Of a stretch of DNA of 64,000 bases, positions 55,026 through 62,695 are shown piece after piece. Positions within the stretch are counted from its first letter, which is position 1; each line of letters starts with the position of its first letter. Below the pieces are notes generated by a model. The model was not told the DNA's origin and ran no database searches. It saw only the letters and a program-made list of their open reading frames with translations. The stretch is taken from positions 1-64,000 of the forward strand of contig CAWACK010000025.1 of the NCBI GenBank assembly GCA_963780545.1. The letters are read 5' to 3'. The position numbers and the translations under genes were made by a program. Source of the stretch: UBA8941 sp963780545. Its GTDB lineage: Archaea; Thermoproteota; Bathyarchaeia; TCS64.

Positions 55026-55256
55026 ATGTTTATGATAGCTGTTAGAGTCGACGAGGAACTCAAAGAACGCATGAGAAAATACCCCCACGTCAAGTGGTCT
55101 GAGATCGTCAGAGAAACAATTGAAAAAAAGGTCAGAGAAGAGGAAATGAAAGAAGCAGCAAAATCAATGGACGAGCTTGCGGAGAAGACCACTGGAACAT
55201 GGAGCGGCGTAGAGGAGATAAGAAAATGGAGGGACAAACCAGTTGACCCCAACTAG
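55026..55256 (+). CDS. vapB: Ribbon-helix-helix antitoxin (VapB-type)
   Basis: The 76-residue protein starts with an RHH strand and helices (MIAVRVDEELKERMRKYPHV KWSEIVRETIEKKV). A C-terminal acidic/helical part should wrap the toxin. It overlaps the PIN toxin gene by 14 bp, as usual in VapBC operons. The palindrome at 55000-55015 is the likely operator. The second ATG (MIAVRV, residue 3) could be the start. Confidence 0.9.
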   Translation: MFMIAVRVDEELKERMRKYPHVKWSEIVRETIEKKVREEEMKEAAKSMDELAEKTTGTWSGVEEIRKWRDKPVDPN

Positions 55257-55680
55257 TCTCACCATCGACGCCTCCGTCGCCATCAAATGGTTCAACAAAG
55301 AACCATACCGAGAAGAAGCCCTCGAGATAAGGGAGGCCCACATAAATGGCATAACCCTCCTACATGCGCCTATACTATTGATCTACGAAGTATGCAACGC
55401 GTTAAAATACAACCCGGACTATAACGAGGAAAACCTAGTCAAAGCCCTCGACTCTCTGCAGAAGATCGGGATAAATTTCAGGAACCCGGATATGGAACAG
55501 ATGACTGGAACCGCCAAGAACGCTTACCTCTACGGCTTATCCGCATATGACTCATCTTACCTCGCCTGCGCGGAGGCCGCAGGCAACAACCTCATTACAG
55601 CCGACGAAAAACTCTATAATAAAACCAAGGAAAACAGAAGAGTAATCCTCCTAGCCGAGTACAAAGAAAACACGTCATGA
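55243..55680 (+). CDS. vapC: PIN-domain toxin (VapC-type)
   Basis: The 145-residue PIN ribonuclease has the acidic residues in LTIDASVAIKWFNKEPY (D9), LIYEVCNAL (E), SAYDSSYLACAE (D) and LITADEKLYNK (D). VapC toxins cut tRNA or rRNA; the target here is not known. It overlaps its antitoxin gene and uses a TTG start. The operon appears intact, in contrast with the truncated PIN gene 120 bp downstream. Confidence 0.92.
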   Translation: MTPTSLTIDASVAIKWFNKEPYREEALEIREAHINGITLLHAPILLIYEVCNALKYNPDYNEENLVKALDSLQKIGINFRNPDMEQMTGTAKNAYLYGLSAYDSSYLACAEAAGNNLITADEKLYNKTKENRRVILLAEYKENTS

Positions 55681-55727
55681 CCCACGTATGTGCGCGAGCA
55701 GCCCGAACTGGTAAAAGCTTACGATCG

Positions 55728-55800
55728 GTTCCCCAGAAAGCCCATGACTTTAGTCATGGAATGAATGGCGTGTGCGCCTCTTTAGGGGTGGGTAGTCGAC
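55728..55800. mobile_element. Relic of an IS200/IS605-type right end
   Basis: AGCCCATGACTTTAGTCATGG is a hairpin, followed by GAATGAATGG, GTGTGCGC and CCTCTTTAGGGG plus TGGGTAG. These resemble the hairpins at the right ends of archaeal IS605 elements, which also form the scaffold of TnpB guide RNA. No TnpB frame adjoins it, so it is either a deletion derivative or a guide-RNA remnant. The left part of the element was probably lost. Confidence 0.55.
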
Positions 55801-55802
55801 GT

Positions 55803-56093
55803 TTATTCGAAGATTGCGGTGATGAATTCTTGGCTTCCGAGGTGCTTCTCATCGTTAGTATATACCTCAGTTACGCCAAGCCGCTCCATTATTGCGATAT
55901 TGACCGCGTCATTGAAGTCGAGGCGGTGGGTAGCCATGAGGCTTGCTCCCACTATGAGGTCGTTGACGTCGAAGGGTTCGATGCGCAGGGTGGAGTAGGA
56001 GAGTATCTTCTCGAGGCCCGGTTTGATGATTCCCTGCCGGCCCATGGCTTCGAAGACCCAGGCGACCTCGCAGAGGACGAGTGTGGAGGTTAA
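55803..56093 (-). pseudogene. 5'-truncated PIN-domain toxin
   Basis: The frame reads LTSTLVLCEVAWVFEAMGRQ, then GLEKILSYSTLRIEPFDVND and LDFNDAVNIAIMERLGVTEV, YTNDEKHLG. These are the second half of a PIN domain, with E, D and D of the active site. The first ~40 residues with the first aspartate are missing, and the similarity starts exactly at the GCGCGCGCGC tract (56095-56104). An ATG at 56045 permits only an inactive fragment. Confidence 0.75.
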
Positions 56094-56094
56094 G

Positions 56095-56104
56095 GCGCGC
56101 GCGC
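56095..56104. repeat. Alternating GC tract at a truncation point
   Basis: GCGCGCGCGC immediately borders the 5'-truncated PIN gene. Confidence 0.8.
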
Positions 56105-56112
56105 AAACAAAG

Positions 56113-56577
56113 TTATTTTTCGAGTTTTAAGCCAAGTTCATCCGCCCAAGCCTCCACGTTGGCTACGCCAGTGGCGGATTCAAAAGTGCGACCAAAAAAC
56201 TTGAATCTTTCGCCCAGCAGCGTAGCCGTAATGAGCTTCAGTTTGGGACGCTTTTCTAGCGTGGCTTTTATGTATTTGTCCTCGGCTAGGGGTCTCTGCT
56301 TCTCATCCACCTCCATTGTCGAGATGAAGAAGGCAACTTTTCTATCTCCAAAGTCTTGATCAAGGAACTTCAGAGCGTCGCCGTAGATTCGACCAGCCCT
56401 CACGCCACCTCCCACAACGATGTTCCGATACACTGAGATGTCGGGTTTATGGTTCTTCGCAAGGTTAACCACATCCACCTCAAGCCCATGCTTCTCCCTT
56501 AGTACACTTGCGATTGTGTTTGCTGACTCTCTTGTGACTCCCCCCTTCGTGGCGTATGCGATCAGGGTCTTAGCCAT
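56113..56577 (-). CDS. Flavodoxin-domain protein
   Basis: The 154-residue protein has the flavodoxin FMN phosphate loop region TLIAYATKGGVTRESANTIA, the second loop NIVVGGGVRAGRIYGDALKF and KVAFFISTMEVDE. It resembles the HemG/FldA-like archaeal flavodoxin-domain proteins (Flavodoxin_5 type). It may serve as an electron carrier or quinone/porphyrinogen oxidoreductase. The gene is alone and well conserved in composition. Confidence 0.85.
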   Translation of the reverse strand: MAKTLIAYATKGGVTRESANTIASVLREKHGLEVDVVNLAKNHKPDISVYRNIVVGGGVRAGRIYGDALKFLDQDFGDRKVAFFISTMEVDEKQRPLAEDKYIKATLEKRPKLKLITATLLGERFKFFGRTFESATGVANVEAWADELGLKLEK

Positions 56578-56655
56578 AGCTCTTCACTTAGGCTCAGGAT
56601 TCATTGTTATTTAGGGGTTTATCAGGAGTTTAGGTAGCTTGCGAGTGGTGAGGAT

Positions 56656-56755
56656 ACCTGCACGTGTCCAAAGAAGAAGTGCGAGCGACATGGTCACTGA
56701 GGAATGCATAGAGTACCATGGGAAGAAGGGGAAACAACCATTCTGTAGAAGGTAG
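56656..56755 (+). pseudogene. Cysteine-rich small protein, frameshifted
   Basis: The frame DTCTCPKKKCERHG and, in another frame, TEECIEYHGKKGKQPFCRR with a TAG. Together they match the archaeal small Cys-rich pattern CTCPxKxCERHG-x-C-x2-CIEYH-x-PFC. A single-base shift near 56695 separates them, and no start codon is clear. Probably a degraded metal-binding protein. Confidence 0.55.
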
Positions 56756-56771
56756 CGGCCCTAACTCTTTC

Positions 56772-56963
56772 TCAGTTTGGGTTCTTTGGAACTATAATCC
56801 AAGCTACGATGTAAGCCAATACACCGATGCCGTAAAGAAGCGATAAGATCACCCAGAGGACCCGAATGATTGTGGGGTCTAGGTTGAGGTACTCGGCTAT
56901 TCCGCCGCATACACCAGCGATCCACTTCTTCCTTGATCGGTACAGCTTCTTTGGGTTATCCAT
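56772..56963 (-). CDS. PspC domain membrane protein
   Basis: The 63 residues MDNPKKLYRSRKKWIAGVCG, GIAEYLNLDP, one membrane helix (VLWVILSLLYGIGVLAYIVA) and VPKNPN are a full-length PspC domain. It is 70-80% similar by eye to the protein at 46665-46856. It is divergent from the Fe-S protein gene at 57084. Confidence 0.92.
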   Translation of the reverse strand: MDNPKKLYRSRKKWIAGVCGGIAEYLNLDPTIIRVLWVILSLLYGIGVLAYIVAWIIVPKNPN

Positions 56964-57043
56964 GAAATAGACTGTGCAAAGGTGGATCGTATTATAGATA
57001 CTGGTGTATTGAAACCTTCACAAGAGCATATTAAATTCAGTAA

Positions 57044-57080
57044 TTTAAATATATACATTCAACTCTAGTTATGGAGGAGG
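57044..57080 (+). promoter_or_regulatory. Promoter and ribosome binding site of the Fe-S gene
   Basis: The TATA box TTTAAATATATA (57044-57055) lies about 30 bp before the ATG at 57084, and GGAGGAGG (57073-57080) is a strong ribosome binding site 3 nt before it. Confidence 0.75.
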
Positions 57081-57083
57081 AGC

Positions 57084-57644
57084 ATGAGCAAAAATGATCT
57101 CCTAGGGCTCCTGTTCAAAGGCATCTACATAGAAAAGTTTGAGGTAGCCGACCGATCACCATGCCTCGCGGAGCCGGAGAGGTTCAAGATCATAGCCAAG
57201 ACCGACAAGAATCTGGAGAGCATACTACCCATCCTCTTCCTAGCAGCACCCAACGCAAGGTACTCCGAGTCCGCCAAAACCACAAGCTACTCATTTGACA
57301 GACACAACGTCGTCGTCGGCTACAACGGAGAAGTCGCGGTGACATTCATCAAAGATAACGACGAGCTGAAGGAGCTAACAAAGAAGATAACAGACCTATT
57401 GAACCGCTGCCTAGCCTACAAGGTCACCCACCCAAAGATACCCATCGACCTAGTCGAGGAGAAGAAGAAGCTGAGCCCAATGGTGATCAATGAGAAGCTG
57501 CCGCAGACAAACTGTAGGGAGTGTGGCGAGAGCGGCTGCTACACCTTCGCCTCCAAACTGTTCATCGGTGAGAAAAGCGCCGAGAACTGCCCATACGTGG
57601 ACGCCACGGTTATGAGGAGGCTGCTTCAACCGATAACACTGTGA
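57084..57644 (+). CDS. Fe-S (PF04060-type) domain protein
   Basis: The 186-residue protein ends with a four-cysteine motif: TNCRECGESGCYTFASKLFI and ENCPYV (C-x2-CG-x3-C, then a cysteine ~16 residues later), typical of the 4Fe-4S domain of corrinoid-activating and acetyl-CoA decarbonylase gamma-type proteins. The N-terminal ~130 residues are a separate domain beginning LLGLLFKGIYIEKFEVADRS. It may pass electrons to reactivate corrinoid, which would suit the methyltransferase genes at 60.9-62.7 kb. That link is inference. Confidence 0.78.
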   Translation: MSKNDLLGLLFKGIYIEKFEVADRSPCLAEPERFKIIAKTDKNLESILPILFLAAPNARYSESAKTTSYSFDRHNVVVGYNGEVAVTFIKDNDELKELTKKITDLLNRCLAYKVTHPKIPIDLVEEKKKLSPMVINEKLPQTNCRECGESGCYTFASKLFIGEKSAENCPYVDATVMRRLLQPITL

Positions 57645-57929
57645 TTGCTTCCTCAACGTTCATTGTTTCACCTGGAGGAGTGCATATCTTGGGGCCTCAC
57701 GGCCTCACCTTCGCTCTGCCCACCTCTTTATGCGCCAACATCGTCACCTCATCAGATGAGGCTCAGGGTGAGAGTCGTTAGCACATGGCAGCACGTTTTT
57801 GTTCATCTTCTTAAATCCTAGGCATCTCAGAAAAGGAGGCAGTTAAGTGAATGTCGAGTGCACGCAACACACGTGAAGTCTGTACATAAGCCTGTTATGC
57901 GTGCACACACCCATATGATTGGGTCATCA
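57645..57929. other. Spacer upstream of the ribosomal protein gene
   Basis: No gene is recognised. A short frame from ATG 57757 (MRLRVRVVSTWQHVF) is possible but unsupported. GAAAAGGAGGCAG near 57832 is ribosome-binding-like but leads only to an unrelated short frame. Confidence 0.4.
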
Positions 57930-58244
57930 ATGGAGAAATACATGGGAATTTTCGTCAATTATGGTCGAGGGTTAAAGAGACAATACGCCAAGGAGGGCAT
58001 CATCAGGGTCACTGATCTGAAGCCGAGCGAATCAGGTCGAGTCATAGGCTGGATGGTCGGCTGGCCCGAGAAGGACCCGAAGCTGTTCGGCAGGATAGTA
58101 GGGCAGCATGGAAAAAGCGGTCAACTTATGGTTCATTTTAAACACGGACTACCCGGAGAAGCATTAGGGGAAAAGGTACAAATCATAAGGGCGAAGCCGA
58201 TACCACCCAAGCCCACATCCACGGAGGGTGAGCACGCAGAGTGA
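57930..58244 (+). CDS. rpl35ae: Ribosomal protein eL33 (L35Ae family)
   Basis: From the ATG at 57930 the protein has 104 residues: GIFVNYGRGLKRQYAKEGII, GRVIGWMVGWPEKDPKLFGR, IVGQHGKSGQLMVHFKHGLP and GEALGEKVQII. These match eukaryotic/archaeal L35Ae, including the HGxxG and the LPGxAxG motifs. It binds the large ribosomal subunit rRNA. The longer frame from 57858 adds unlikely residues. This is the best direct sign that the window is archaeal. Confidence 0.9.
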   Translation: MEKYMGIFVNYGRGLKRQYAKEGIIRVTDLKPSESGRVIGWMVGWPEKDPKLFGRIVGQHGKSGQLMVHFKHGLPGEALGEKVQIIRAKPIPPKPTSTEGEHAE

Positions 58245-58332
58245 CTTCGTGGGTGTCTTAATAAACTTCATCATAATCGCCCTAATTGTATTCCTCCCCG
58301 CAAAGCAGCTCTCAAAGACGAAGCTAAAGTAA
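58228..58332 (+). CDS. 34-residue membrane peptide like MscL helix 2
   Basis: A GTG immediately after GGAGG within the end of the ribosomal-protein gene opens a frame reading MSTQSDFVGVLINFIIIALI, then VFLPAKQLSKTKLK. This is the pattern of the second transmembrane helix and tail of MscL (INFLIIAxxxFL). It may be a truncated mscL or a real micro-protein coupled to translation of the ribosomal gene. Confidence 0.5.
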   Translation: MSTQSDFVGVLINFIIIALIVFLPAKQLSKTKLK

Positions 58333-58339
58333 AGAGACA

Positions 58340-58348
58340 CGCGCGCGC
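58340..58348. repeat. Alternating GC tract
   Basis: CGCGCGCGC lies eight bases after the stop of the MscL-like frame and before the toxin-antitoxin promoter. Confidence 0.8.
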
Positions 58349-58357
58349 TTAGACACA

Positions 58358-58396
58358 ACGGATAAATATACGGATAAAATACGAGTATTATACGAG
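58358..58396. promoter_or_regulatory. Direct repeats upstream of the DUF4258 gene
   Basis: ACGGATAAA occurs at 58358-58366 and 58370-58378 (12-bp step), and ATACGAG at 58379-58385 and 58390-58396 (11-bp step), just before the ATG at 58402. The one-turn spacing fits binding by a toxin-antitoxin complex. Confidence 0.55.
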
Positions 58397-58401
58397 TTGA
58401 G

Positions 58402-58626
58402 ATGGGGGTACGGGAGCTCATAGTCTCGAAGCACGCCGCTGAGAGACTGTGGGGCTTCGACCTACTCACCGACGACCTAGAGAAGGTCATCAGAGAGGGT
58501 GAGCGAATACCGGAGGGAAAGCATAAAACCCGGTACAGGCTGAGAACCAAGAAAGGGCTCCTAATAGCCATCTGTAGAGAGTACCCAGAGCAGATACTTG
58601 TCATAACGGTCACAAAGAGGAGCTGA
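58402..58626 (+). CDS. DUF4258/RelE-like toxin
   Basis: The 74-residue basic protein has the DUF4258 pattern VSKHAAERLWGFDLLTDDLE, VIREGERIPEGKHKTRYRLR and LLIAICREYPEQILVITVTK. Such proteins share the RelE/MqsR-like fold and are likely mRNA-targeting ribonucleases. It is seven bases upstream of an antitoxin-like gene, so they form a two-gene operon with the repeats at 58358 as operator. Confidence 0.82.
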   Translation: MGVRELIVSKHAAERLWGFDLLTDDLEKVIREGERIPEGKHKTRYRLRTKKGLLIAICREYPEQILVITVTKRS

Positions 58627-58633
58627 AACGAAG

Positions 58634-58954
58634 ATGAAGTGCCACGAGCATGATGCCGAGTACAAAGAGGTGGAGACAACGCTGAGGGCGAAAGGCATCA
58701 CACTACACGGGGTGAAGGCGCTCAGGTGTCCCGTAGGTGGAGAGGAGGTCTTCACCGCCGAGCAGATGCGTGAGATCGAGAAGAGGTTCTCGGAGGCCAC
58801 GCCACTTAGACTGAGGAGGAAGATCAGCTCATCTGGGAGAAGAGCCGCCATCATCCTCCCAGAGGACGTTTTACAGACCACTAAGGTGAAGACTGGAGAT
58901 ATGGTCGATATCTACACCGAGGGCAGACGCATCATCATAGAGCCAGTAGAATAG
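58634..58954 (+). CDS. YgiT-type zinc finger plus AbrB antitoxin
   Basis: The 106-residue protein begins with a YgiT-like half zinc site (MKCHEHDAEYKEVETTLRAK, ALRCPVGGEEVF), where the second CxxC appears reduced to single cysteines. It ends with an AbrB/SpoVT strand pattern (RRKISSSGRRAAIILPEDVL and KVKTGDMVDIYTEGRRIIIE). The combination is that of antitoxins of MqsRA-like modules. It follows the DUF4258 toxin and presumably neutralises it and binds the operator. Confidence 0.83.
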   Translation: MKCHEHDAEYKEVETTLRAKGITLHGVKALRCPVGGEEVFTAEQMREIEKRFSEATPLRLRRKISSSGRRAAIILPEDVLQTTKVKTGDMVDIYTEGRRIIIEPVE

Positions 58955-59027
58955 ATTAACTGACACACGTGCGCGCGACAGAAAAAAAATAAGTCTCGCG
59001 TGTTAAAAAAAGTATGAGGAAATAGGC

Positions 59028-60212
59028 TTAGCCCGCGGTTGCTGTGACGTTGGTGGTTTCCGAGCCGTTGCCCATCACATGCAGCGTGTAGCTCTTGCCA
59101 ACCACCGGCTTCACCACGACGCTAGGTGATTTGCCCCATCCGTCGCTGCGGATCTGGAGCACACCCGAGTAGGTTAGGGTCACCGACTCCCCGGGCTTCA
59201 GGACAAGCTTCCCATTGGCGCCGCTGTCGTGGAGGTCCTCGCCGAAGAATGGAACCAGTTTGCCGCCGCTGATCCTGAAGGGGATCGCCTCAGGGTGGTC
59301 CTTCATCATCACGCCACCCGGCCCCGGCATTCCTCCCTTCCCCATACCCTGCCCCATGCCGCCCCTCCCCTTCGTGCTCTGCTCCTTCACGAACCAGGAG
59401 AAGGTTGAGTTGAAGTCTCCCTGCAGATTCAGACTCATCAACGTCGCGTTCGATTTGCCGACGTTCTTGAGGGTGACGGAGAACGTCGTGACGTTTCCCT
59501 TCACCGACAGGGTGGGATCCGAGATCGTGACGTTGCTCGAGGCCCTGCTGTACTCCTTGTTGAGATCCCTGTTATCGTTGTCATTCAGATGCCACCTGCT
59601 GCCGATCTTCGACTGAGTCTCATCCACGCTGCCCTTGATCACCGCCGTCGCACTCGGGGAGAGGACGAAGTACTTGACCGAGCCGCCAGTCGAGTTCGTT
59701 GCGTTGATCTCTAGTAGTGTCGGCCTCAAATCTATGAGGGCGGCCGTCTTAGTGCCATTCAGCCTCGACTTGATGTTGATGAGCAGCTGATCCGACAGAA
59801 GTGTAACCGGGTAGACTACGCCGCTGACATTCGCCTCGGCGGAAGAGAGCTTGAACTGGAGCTTATCCACCGTGGAGCCCGTGGGGAGACTCACCGACGC
59901 GATCGTCTGAGATACATTAACCAGCGAGAGCAGATTAACCCTGCCGGACTCCTGGGACGCTATCCAGTTAGATGAGCCGCCGCTCGAGACTACGTGGACC
60001 TGGATGCTCGAGTAAGTCACATTAAGCATGGTGGTACCCCTGGGGACAGTCGGCGGATCAGTCAACATCACGAGGAAGTTCGTCTGGCCACCCTGCGTGG
60101 ACTGGCCCACCGGATTCAGCAACGTGTTCGTGTAGAGGGATGTTCCGATTATCGCTAAAGCTACCAAAACCGCAGCTAAACCATATTTTAAAGCTTGACT
60201 CTTAGTCGCCAT
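59028..60212 (-). CDS. Secreted DUF4382 domain protein
   Basis: The 394-residue protein has a signal anchor (GLAAVLVALAIIGTSLYTNT) and a DUF4382 domain: NFLVMLTDPPTVPRGTTMLN, VTYSSIQVHV, VNLLSLVNVSQTIASVSLPT, and KLQFKLSSAEAN. A second part has KNVGKSNATLMSLNLQ and a glycine/methionine-rich insert (GRGGMGQGMGKGGMPGPGG, residues ~270-290). It is predicted to face outside the membrane. The function of DUF4382 is unknown. The gene is GC-rich with its own promoter region at 60213-60330. Confidence 0.88.
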   Translation of the reverse strand: MATKSQALKYGLAAVLVALAIIGTSLYTNTLLNPVGQSTQGGQTNFLVMLTDPPTVPRGTTMLNVTYSSIQVHVVSSGGSSNWIASQESGRVNLLSLVNVSQTIASVSLPTGSTVDKLQFKLSSAEANVSGVVYPVTLLSDQLLINIKSRLNGTKTAALIDLRPTLLEINATNSTGGSVKYFVLSPSATAVIKGSVDETQSKIGSRWHLNDNDNRDLNKEYSRASSNVTISDPTLSVKGNVTTFSVTLKNVGKSNATLMSLNLQGDFNSTFSWFVKEQSTKGRGGMGQGMGKGGMPGPGGVMMKDHPEAIPFRISGGKLVPFFGEDLHDSGANGKLVLKPGESVTLTYSGVLQIRSDGWGKSPSVVVKPVVGKSYTLHVMGNGSETTNVTATAG

Positions 60213-60363
60213 CGTTAATTACCAGCATAATATGCGTGCTCAATACCTATATGATGCTACACATTTTAATAACTCTTCAAGATGCTTGAATCCGCTTTCA
60301 AGACTCTTGAAAGGCCACTAAGCATATTCTACCCCGCGCCTTCATGATCCTAGTCTCCACAGT

Positions 60364-60372
60364 CGCGCGCGC
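60364..60372. repeat. Alternating GC tract
   Basis: CGCGCGCGC within AGTCGCGCGCGCTGGG, which also occurs at 54908-54923. It precedes the 5'-truncated DUF457 gene. Confidence 0.8.
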
Positions 60373-60414
60373 TGGGTTACATCTGCGGAGCTATCGTCGT
60401 GAAGTTCACTGGCG

Positions 60415-60794
60415 AAGAAGATTAACATCCCCCTAATCTGGCTCTGCTCGATTCTACCCGACGTAGATCTCCTCTTCCCAGGCCTTATTGTGCATAGGGG
60501 CCCCACCCACAGCATCCTGGTCGCAATAGCATTTTTCGTGCCCATCTACCTATATCTGCGACGGGGCCTCCCGTACTTCGCCTCCGTGGCCTCACATACG
60601 TTAATAGGGGACTTCTTAGTACCCCCCCGCAATTATTCTGGCCCATTAGCAGCGGTTGGTTCGGTGCCCCCAGCGGATTACGATAAGCGGATTCAACGGA
60701 GACACTGGTTGAGGTCTCGTTATTCGCTTTAGCGATGGCCCTAATAGTTTGGAAATATCATTCAGATAAATCAGGCAAACATGCGTGGCTCTAA
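60415..60794 (+). pseudogene. DUF457/YdjM-like membrane hydrolase, broken
   Basis: Frame 1 reads KINIPLIWLCSILPDVDLLF, HRGPTHSILVAIAFF and SHTLIGDFLVPP. A frameshift in the C-rich run near 60625 leads to LFWPISSGWFGAPSGLR. A TAA at ~60692 interrupts this, and the same frame continues ADSTETLVEVSLFALAMALI to 60794. These are the motifs of membrane-bound metal-dependent hydrolases (HRGPTHS metal site). The N-terminus is missing and the sequence upstream is the GC tract at 60364-60372. Confidence 0.7.
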
Positions 60795-60878
60795 TGAACG
60801 CGTGCGCATCGTCTTCAATATCAATTTAAATTTAGCAGTAAAATATAAAGCAACAGTTGCTGAGTAGACGATGAGAGC

Positions 60879-62015
60879 ATGACCAAGGAACTATCCCCGT
60901 ATCAGAGAGTCATGCTTGCACTCGAGGGCAAGCAACCCGACAGGGTCCCCGTAGTCCTATACCCGAGATACAACGCGCTCAGGTACGCTCAACACACCTT
61001 CGCAGAGGCCCTGGAAGACCCCGAGAAATACGTAGTCGCCCAACTTTCCTCCCAGAGAAGATTCCAATACGACTCGGTCCACGACTACAACATGATGGGG
61101 CCCGTCGAGGAGGCGATGGGGAGACCAGCCGGCTTCAAACTCAAATACGTGAGAGACGACGCCCCGATGGTCGAGACAAGCGCCAAGATAAAGACGACCA
61201 CGGACCTCGAGAAGCTGAACGCGAAGATAGATCCCCACATAGATGGCCTCTGCCCGAAAGTGCTCTGGGTGGTGAAGCAGCTTAAGCTGAGGACGATGGA
61301 GAAGGGTGAACCCACCCTGCCCGTCATCACGTGGGGGAGCTGTCCCTCCAGAACCGCGGCGGTCCTAATGGGCTACGACCAGTGGTTCATGCTACTCATA
61401 AAAAACCCCGAACTAGCCACGGAGCTCATGGAGCTCTGCATGGGGCCCTGGCTCGACATGGTCGTCGCCGAGGTCGACTCTGGAGCAGACGTCGTGTGGG
61501 TGAACGACCCGGTGTCATCCGCCGACTGCATCAGCCGGTCACACTACGAGAAATACGCTCAACCCTACGAGAAGAAGTTCATAGCAGCGATAAGGGAGAG
61601 AACCGGCGTCCCAGTCATATTCCACCCCTGCGGTAACTGGCACGACCGCCTGGACCTCGTCGCCCAAAACGGGGCAGACGCCATATTCCCCGGCACAATG
61701 GACCTCTCCCTAGTCTACGAGAAGACGATGGGGGTCGCTAACGTCAAAGCGTTGAACGGGGGAGTAGGCTCAGCGAAACCGAACACCAAGGACGTTAAGG
61801 GCGCCACATTAGCCGAGGACGCCACGACGCTCCTGAGCGGGAAACCCGACGAAGTGGAGAGAGAGGCAAGGAGAGCCATCAAGGTGGGCACGCAGAGGGG
61901 AGCAGGCTTCCTCCTGGGCGGCAACTGCTTCCCACCACAAGATGTTCCACCCATCAACATAGACGCCATGGTCTACTCGGCGAGGAAATACGGGGAGTAC
62001 CCAATATCCATCTAA
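60879..62015 (+). CDS. UroD-family corrinoid-dependent methyltransferase
   Basis: The 378-residue protein belongs to the uroporphyrinogen-decarboxylase-like methyltransferases (MtaA/CmuA type): LSPYQRVMLALEGKQPDRVP at the start, GSCPSRTAAVLMGYDQWFML and the zinc-ligand motif IFHPCGNWHDRLD (H-x-C). A further cysteine in GGNCFPPQDVP is the likely third ligand. It moves a methyl group between a corrinoid protein and a thiol or substrate. The corrinoid protein is encoded 18 bp downstream. The pairing resembles O-demethylase or methylamine systems of methyl-metabolising archaea; the methyl donor is unknown. Confidence 0.9.
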   Translation: MTKELSPYQRVMLALEGKQPDRVPVVLYPRYNALRYAQHTFAEALEDPEKYVVAQLSSQRRFQYDSVHDYNMMGPVEEAMGRPAGFKLKYVRDDAPMVETSAKIKTTTDLEKLNAKIDPHIDGLCPKVLWVVKQLKLRTMEKGEPTLPVITWGSCPSRTAAVLMGYDQWFMLLIKNPELATELMELCMGPWLDMVVAEVDSGADVVWVNDPVSSADCISRSHYEKYAQPYEKKFIAAIRERTGVPVIFHPCGNWHDRLDLVAQNGADAIFPGTMDLSLVYEKTMGVANVKALNGGVGSAKPNTKDVKGATLAEDATTLLSGKPDEVEREARRAIKVGTQRGAGFLLGGNCFPPQDVPPINIDAMVYSARKYGEYPISI

Positions 62016-62032
62016 CCCTGAATGGTGATACG

Positions 62033-62681
62033 ATGTCCAAGGAAGACCAGCTTCAACGAATATCTCAGCAAATCATCACATACGAAACCGAAAAACTAGT
62101 CGAGTCGGTCAAGAATGCCCTTGAGCACAACGTTCCAACCTACGAGATAGTTTCAGCGATGTCAAATGGCATGAATGCAGTGGGACAGAAGTTCGACGAC
62201 AAGGAATACTACCTACCCGACCTACTCATGGCCGGGGAGGCCATGAAGACCGCAATGAACCTACTCGAGCCCTACATCGCCACCGAGGGGGGAACCGCCA
62301 CCGGGAAGGTTCTGATAGGAACCGTGGAGGGGGACATACACGACATAGGCAAAAACATCGCCGTCATCTTCCTAAAGTCAGCCGGCTTCAAGGTGCACGA
62401 CTTGGGCGCCGACGTCCCCATAAACAAGTTCATCGAGGAGGCGAAGGCCTTGAATCCCGACATACTCGGAATGTCCGGCCTGCTGTCAACCAGCCTACCC
62501 GTCATGGGGGAGGTGATAGAGGCGTTGAAGAGGGAGAGACTCAGGGACAGGATGAAGGTGCTACTCGGCGGATTCCGCCGTCACCGAAGAGTTCGGCAAG
62601 AGGGTGGGGGCCGACGCAGTCACCAACGAAGCCATCTCAGGCGTACGAATAATGGAGAAGTGGATGAAGGAGAGAACGTGA
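62033..62681 (+). pseudogene. Corrinoid (B12-binding) protein with one frameshift
   Basis: Residues 1-180 are a methyltransferase corrinoid protein: a helical cap (KLVESVKNALEHNVPTYEIV, YYLPDLLMAGEAMKTAMNLL) and the B12 domain with GTVEGDIHDIGKNI (histidine H103 ligates cobalt), DLGADVPINKFI and MSGLLSTSLPVM. After KVLLGG the frame is lost. Removing one T in GGATTCC at 62571-62576 restores GSAVTEEFGKRVGADAVTNE and ends at 62681. It is the partner of the UroD-type methyltransferase upstream. If the lesion is real the last ~40 residues, including the cofactor tail site, are wrong. Confidence 0.82.
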
Positions 62682-62695
62682 TGCTCGCGGACTCA

